The translations under genes were made by a program, and so were the position numbers. Below, piece after piece: positions 61,795 through 64,000 of a stretch of DNA of 64,000 bases. Position 1 is the stretch's first letter. Every line of letters begins with the position of its first letter. The stretch is from Flavobacterium sp. KJJ (GTDB lineage: Bacteria; Bacteroidota; Bacteroidia; Flavobacteriales; Flavobacteriaceae): NCBI RefSeq assembly GCF_000708595.2, contig NZ_JARP01000001.1, positions 992,001 through 1,056,000 on the forward strand, given 5' to 3'. The notes beneath the pieces are model-generated. The model was given only the letters and a program-made list of their open reading frames with translations, was not told the origin of the DNA and searched no databases.

Positions 61795-62361
61795 ATGGCA
61801 TCTACATCAGATATTAGAAACGGATTGTGTATTAAATTCAATCACGATATTTATAAAATTGTTGAATTTCTTCACGTAAAACCTGGAAAAGGTCCTGCTT
61901 TCGTAAGAACAAAATTGAGAAGTTTAACTACAGGAAGAGTATTAGATAATACATTTTCTGCAGGACATAAAATAGATGATGTGCGTGTTGAAACACATAA
62001 TTATCAGTTTTTATACGCTGAAGGAGATGAGTTTCATTTTATGAATACGGAATCTTTTGAACAAATTTCTTTAAATAAAAATATTCTGGATGCTCCAGGA
62101 TTATTAAAAGAAGGAACAAGTGTAATGGTTCAGGTAAATACTGAAACTGATTTGCCTTTATCTGTTGATATGCCATCTTCTGTAATTCTTGAAGTTACAT
62201 ACGCTGAGCCAGGAGTAAAAGGAAATACAGCAACAAATGCTACTAAATCTGCTACGGTAGAAACTGGTGCGTCTGTAAACGTTCCGTTGTTTATTAACGA
62301 AGGGGATAAAATTAAAATCGATACTGCTTCAGGGAATTACATGGAGCGTGTAAAAGAGTAG
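61795..62361 (+). CDS. efp: Translation elongation factor P
   Basis: A 188-residue three-domain factor. The N-terminal KOW domain has DIRNGLCIKFNHDIYKIVEFLHVKPGKGPAFVRTKLRSL, with the tip lysine in PGKGPAF. The OB domains follow: FMNTESFEQISLNKNIL, then LPSSVILEVTYAEPGVKGNTATNATKSATVETGASVNVPLFINEGDKIKIDTASGNYMERV. It relieves ribosome stalling at polyproline. It lies between lpxA and a second lpxD-like gene. Confidence 0.97.
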   Translation: MASTSDIRNGLCIKFNHDIYKIVEFLHVKPGKGPAFVRTKLRSLTTGRVLDNTFSAGHKIDDVRVETHNYQFLYAEGDEFHFMNTESFEQISLNKNILDAPGLLKEGTSVMVQVNTETDLPLSVDMPSSVILEVTYAEPGVKGNTATNATKSATVETGASVNVPLFINEGDKIKIDTASGNYMERVKE

Positions 62362-62429
62362 TTTTTTAATTAGATAATTTGTCAATGAGTCAATTAGAAA
62401 ATTAGTGAATTGTCACAATTTTGAGCATT

Positions 62430-62491
62430 CATTTTCTGATTGACACATTTTCTAGTTGGCACATTTTCTAATTGACAAATTTTCTAATTTA
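62430..62491. repeat. 16-bp tandem repeat, about four copies
   Basis: CATTTTCTGATTGACA, CATTTTCTAGTTGGCA, CATTTTCTAATTGACA, then AATTTTCTAATTTA. A complementary stretch (TCAATTAGAAAAT, near 62390-62402) lies just upstream, so the region can fold back. It is located between efp and the lpxD-like gene. Confidence 0.82.
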
Positions 62492-62496
62492 AAAAT

Positions 62497-63426
62497 ATGA
62501 AATTTCCAAAAGTTCACTCTTTAGAAGAAATTGCAAATTTGCTTAACTGCGAATTTATTGGCGACAAAAACTTTGAGGTTTTAGGCATGAACGAAATACA
62601 TGTCGTTGAACCAGGTGATATAGTTTTTGTTGACCATCCAAAATATTATGACAAAGCTTTGCAATCAGCAGCTACTATTGTACTGATCAATAAAAAAGTA
62701 GAATGCCCTGCGGGTAAAGCACTTTTGATTTCTGATGATCCTTTCAGAGATTTCAATACTTTAACCAAACACTTTAGACCTTTTCAAGCAACTAACGTAT
62801 CGATAGCTCTTTCTGCAACTATAGGAGAAGGAACTGTAATTCAGCCTAATTGTTTTGTTGGTAATAGCGTTACGATCGGTAAAAACTGCATTATTCATCC
62901 CAATGTTGCTATTTACGATCATACTGTAATTGGTGACAATGTAATTATTCACGCTGGAACTATTTTAGGAGCAGATGCTTTCTATTATAAAAAACGTCCA
63001 GATGGTTTTGATCAGTTAATTTCTGGAGGAAGAGTTGTAATTGAAAATAATGTTGGAATTGGCGCTCTTTGTACAATTGATAAAGGAGTTACAGGAGATA
63101 CAACAATTGGCGAAGGAACCAAACTGGATAATCAAGTTCATGTTGGACATGATACTGTTATCGGAAAAAAATGTTTAATTGCATCGCAAACCGGTATTGC
63201 AGGCTGTGTTGTTATTGAAGATGAAGTTACTATTTGGGGACAAGTAGGTACAACCAGTGGCATTACAATAGGAGCGAAGGCCGTTATTATGGGACAGACT
63301 GGTGTTACAAAATCAGTTGAAGGCGGTAAATCATATTTTGGAACCCCAATCGAAGAATCAAGAGAAAAATTAAAACAATTGGCCAATATCAAAAAGATTC
63401 CTGAAATTTTAAATAAATTGAAGTAA
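62497..63426 (+). CDS. LpxD-like N-acyltransferase paralogue
   Basis: A 309-residue protein with the same fold as LpxD. The start HSLEEIANLLNCEFIGDKNFEVLGMNEIHVVEPGDIVFVDHPKYYDKAL is an LpxD N-terminal domain. Hexapeptide repeats follow (VTIGKNCIIHPNVAIYDHTVIGDNVIIHAGTILGADAFYYKKRP). The catalytic His is in DNQVHVGHDTVIGKKC. It is about 38 residues shorter than the lpxD product upstream. It may acylate a different UDP-sugar or use another chain. The NTF2-like gene starts 2 bp after its stop. Confidence 0.9.
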   Translation: MKFPKVHSLEEIANLLNCEFIGDKNFEVLGMNEIHVVEPGDIVFVDHPKYYDKALQSAATIVLINKKVECPAGKALLISDDPFRDFNTLTKHFRPFQATNVSIALSATIGEGTVIQPNCFVGNSVTIGKNCIIHPNVAIYDHTVIGDNVIIHAGTILGADAFYYKKRPDGFDQLISGGRVVIENNVGIGALCTIDKGVTGDTTIGEGTKLDNQVHVGHDTVIGKKCLIASQTGIAGCVVIEDEVTIWGQVGTTSGITIGAKAVIMGQTGVTKSVEGGKSYFGTPIEESREKLKQLANIKKIPEILNKLK

Positions 63427-63427
63427 T

Positions 63428-63790
63428 ATGTCTATAAAAGAATTTGTTCAAAAATTTTACAAGTCAGATGCCTTAATTGATAGCGAAATCATGAAAACTT
63501 ATCTGCATCCAGATGTTAAGTTGGATTGGAACAGCACTAAAGGATTAATCGAAATGGATTATAATTCGATGCTGGATATGGCCAACGAACTAAGTCGCGC
63601 TTATGTGCGTTCAAAAGTTAGAATCAGCCATATTATTGCTGAAGATGACTTGGTTTCTATTCGATATTCTCATTTTGTAAAAACGATAGAAAACCCACGA
63701 GAAGAGATGTTATTGGCACATTTTGCTACTATTTGGCAAATAAAAGATGATAAACTTTATCGCGGTTATCAAATGAGTCAATTTTCTTAA
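63428..63790 (+). CDS. NTF2-like (SnoaL-fold) protein
   Basis: A 120-residue protein. The opening SIKEFVQKFYKSDALIDSEIMKTYLHPDVKLDWNSTKGLIEMDYNSMLDMANEL and the strand VRISHIIAEDDLVSIRYSHF fit the cone-shaped NTF2/SnoaL fold. No catalytic residues are evident. It is one frame-shift of 2 bp after the lpxD-like gene and probably on the same transcript. Its function is unknown. Confidence 0.82.
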   Translation: MSIKEFVQKFYKSDALIDSEIMKTYLHPDVKLDWNSTKGLIEMDYNSMLDMANELSRAYVRSKVRISHIIAEDDLVSIRYSHFVKTIENPREEMLLAHFATIWQIKDDKLYRGYQMSQFS

Positions 63791-63831
63791 TTTTTTTGAG
63801 CATAAAAAGGTTAAAATACGTTACAAAACCT

Positions 63832-63839
63832 TACTTTTG
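63832..63839 (+). promoter_or_regulatory. -7 promoter element for sucD
   Basis: TACTTTTG matches TAnnTTTG, with the start of transcription near 63845 and a leader of about 30 bases before the ATG at 63875. Confidence 0.5.
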
Positions 63840-63874
63840 CATCACAATTTTAAAAACTACATAAAATATATATC

Positions 63875-64000
63875 ATGAGTGTTTTAGTTAATAAAGATTC
63901 CAAAATAATTGTTCAAGGATTTACAGGAAGCGAAGGAACTTTCCACGCTTCTCAAATGATTGAGTACGGTACTAATGTTGTTGGTGGTGTTACTCCAGGA
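63875..64000 (+). CDS. sucD: Succinate--CoA ligase subunit alpha (partial)
   Basis: The first 42 codons are in the window and run off its end. The sequence [41 protein letters not shown] is the N-terminal CoA-binding strand of SucD, with the [10 protein letters not shown] glycine loop. It couples succinyl-CoA cleavage to nucleotide triphosphate formation in the TCA cycle. The partner beta subunit is not in the window. Confidence 0.95.
   Translation, partial: MSVLVNKDSKIIVQGFTGSEGTFHASQMIEYGTNVVGGVTPG

Overview
The window looks like a Flavobacterium-type member of the Bacteroidota. It is AT-rich. Coding starts lack Shine-Dalgarno sequences and sit behind A-rich leaders, and many genes have the Bacteroidota promoter form (TTG at -33 and TAnnTTTG at -7). 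The gene content fits: an LpxC-FabZ fusion, PorX, a small CAL67264-like membrane protein, ABC-F EttA, many short-lobed lipoproteins with an S-C lipobox, and several families of short intergenic repeats.

Layout. 1-3607: a partial amidohydrolase lipoprotein, a TetR regulator, an NAD-dependent epimerase and a small secreted DUF2141-like protein, with two copies of a possible operator. 3780-7058: a DUF1203-like protein, a divergent nitroreductase/HxlR pair, tRNA-Arg, apt and a lipoprotein. 7097-16658: the accessory region. A leftward operon (unknown 144-residue protein, multi-span membrane protein, histidine kinase, LuxR-type response regulator) faces a rightward cluster of unrecognised proteins, a zinc-ribbon protein, a subtilase, an SGNH hydrolase with a peptidoglycan-binding domain, and a lipoprotein. 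16725-25847: pheT, a bestrophin-like channel and a tripartite RND efflux operon. 26390-28564: a cysteine-rich thioredoxin-like protein and two orphan signalling fragments (membrane plus helical domain; PAS domain). 28788-42886: mainly metabolism and repair (recG, decarboxylase, M1 peptidase, patatin, TSUP transporter, UvrD-type helicase, YciO/Sua5). 43075-56895: OmpA lipoprotein, glycosyltransferase, HsdR_N nuclease, holA, ettA, DCC protein, mutS2, ung, ald, GNAT, tsaE and porX. 57119-64000: an HD phosphohydrolase followed by the lipid A operon (lpxD, lpxC-fabZ, lpxA), efp, a second lpxD-like gene, an NTF2-like protein and the start of sucD.

The best candidate for an undescribed system is 9149-16658. 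Its first seven rightward proteins all lack recognisable signal peptides, yet two carry domains that normally act on proteins or the cell wall. Two share acidic D/E-rich N-termini, one of them followed by a glycine/alanine-rich hydrophobic segment. The set lies opposite its own two-component system, with an inverted repeat between the two units. I infer a regulated, non-Sec-exported or intracellular protein assembly. No structural injection-system genes are visible in the window.

The rest of the window is mostly ordinary core genome. Its other notable content is intergenic: a structured 'GCCCCGATAG' element, two copies of a roughly 105-bp MITE-like inverted-repeat element, dispersed GTTTCAG/GTTTCAA heptamer arrays, and a 16-bp tandem repeat.
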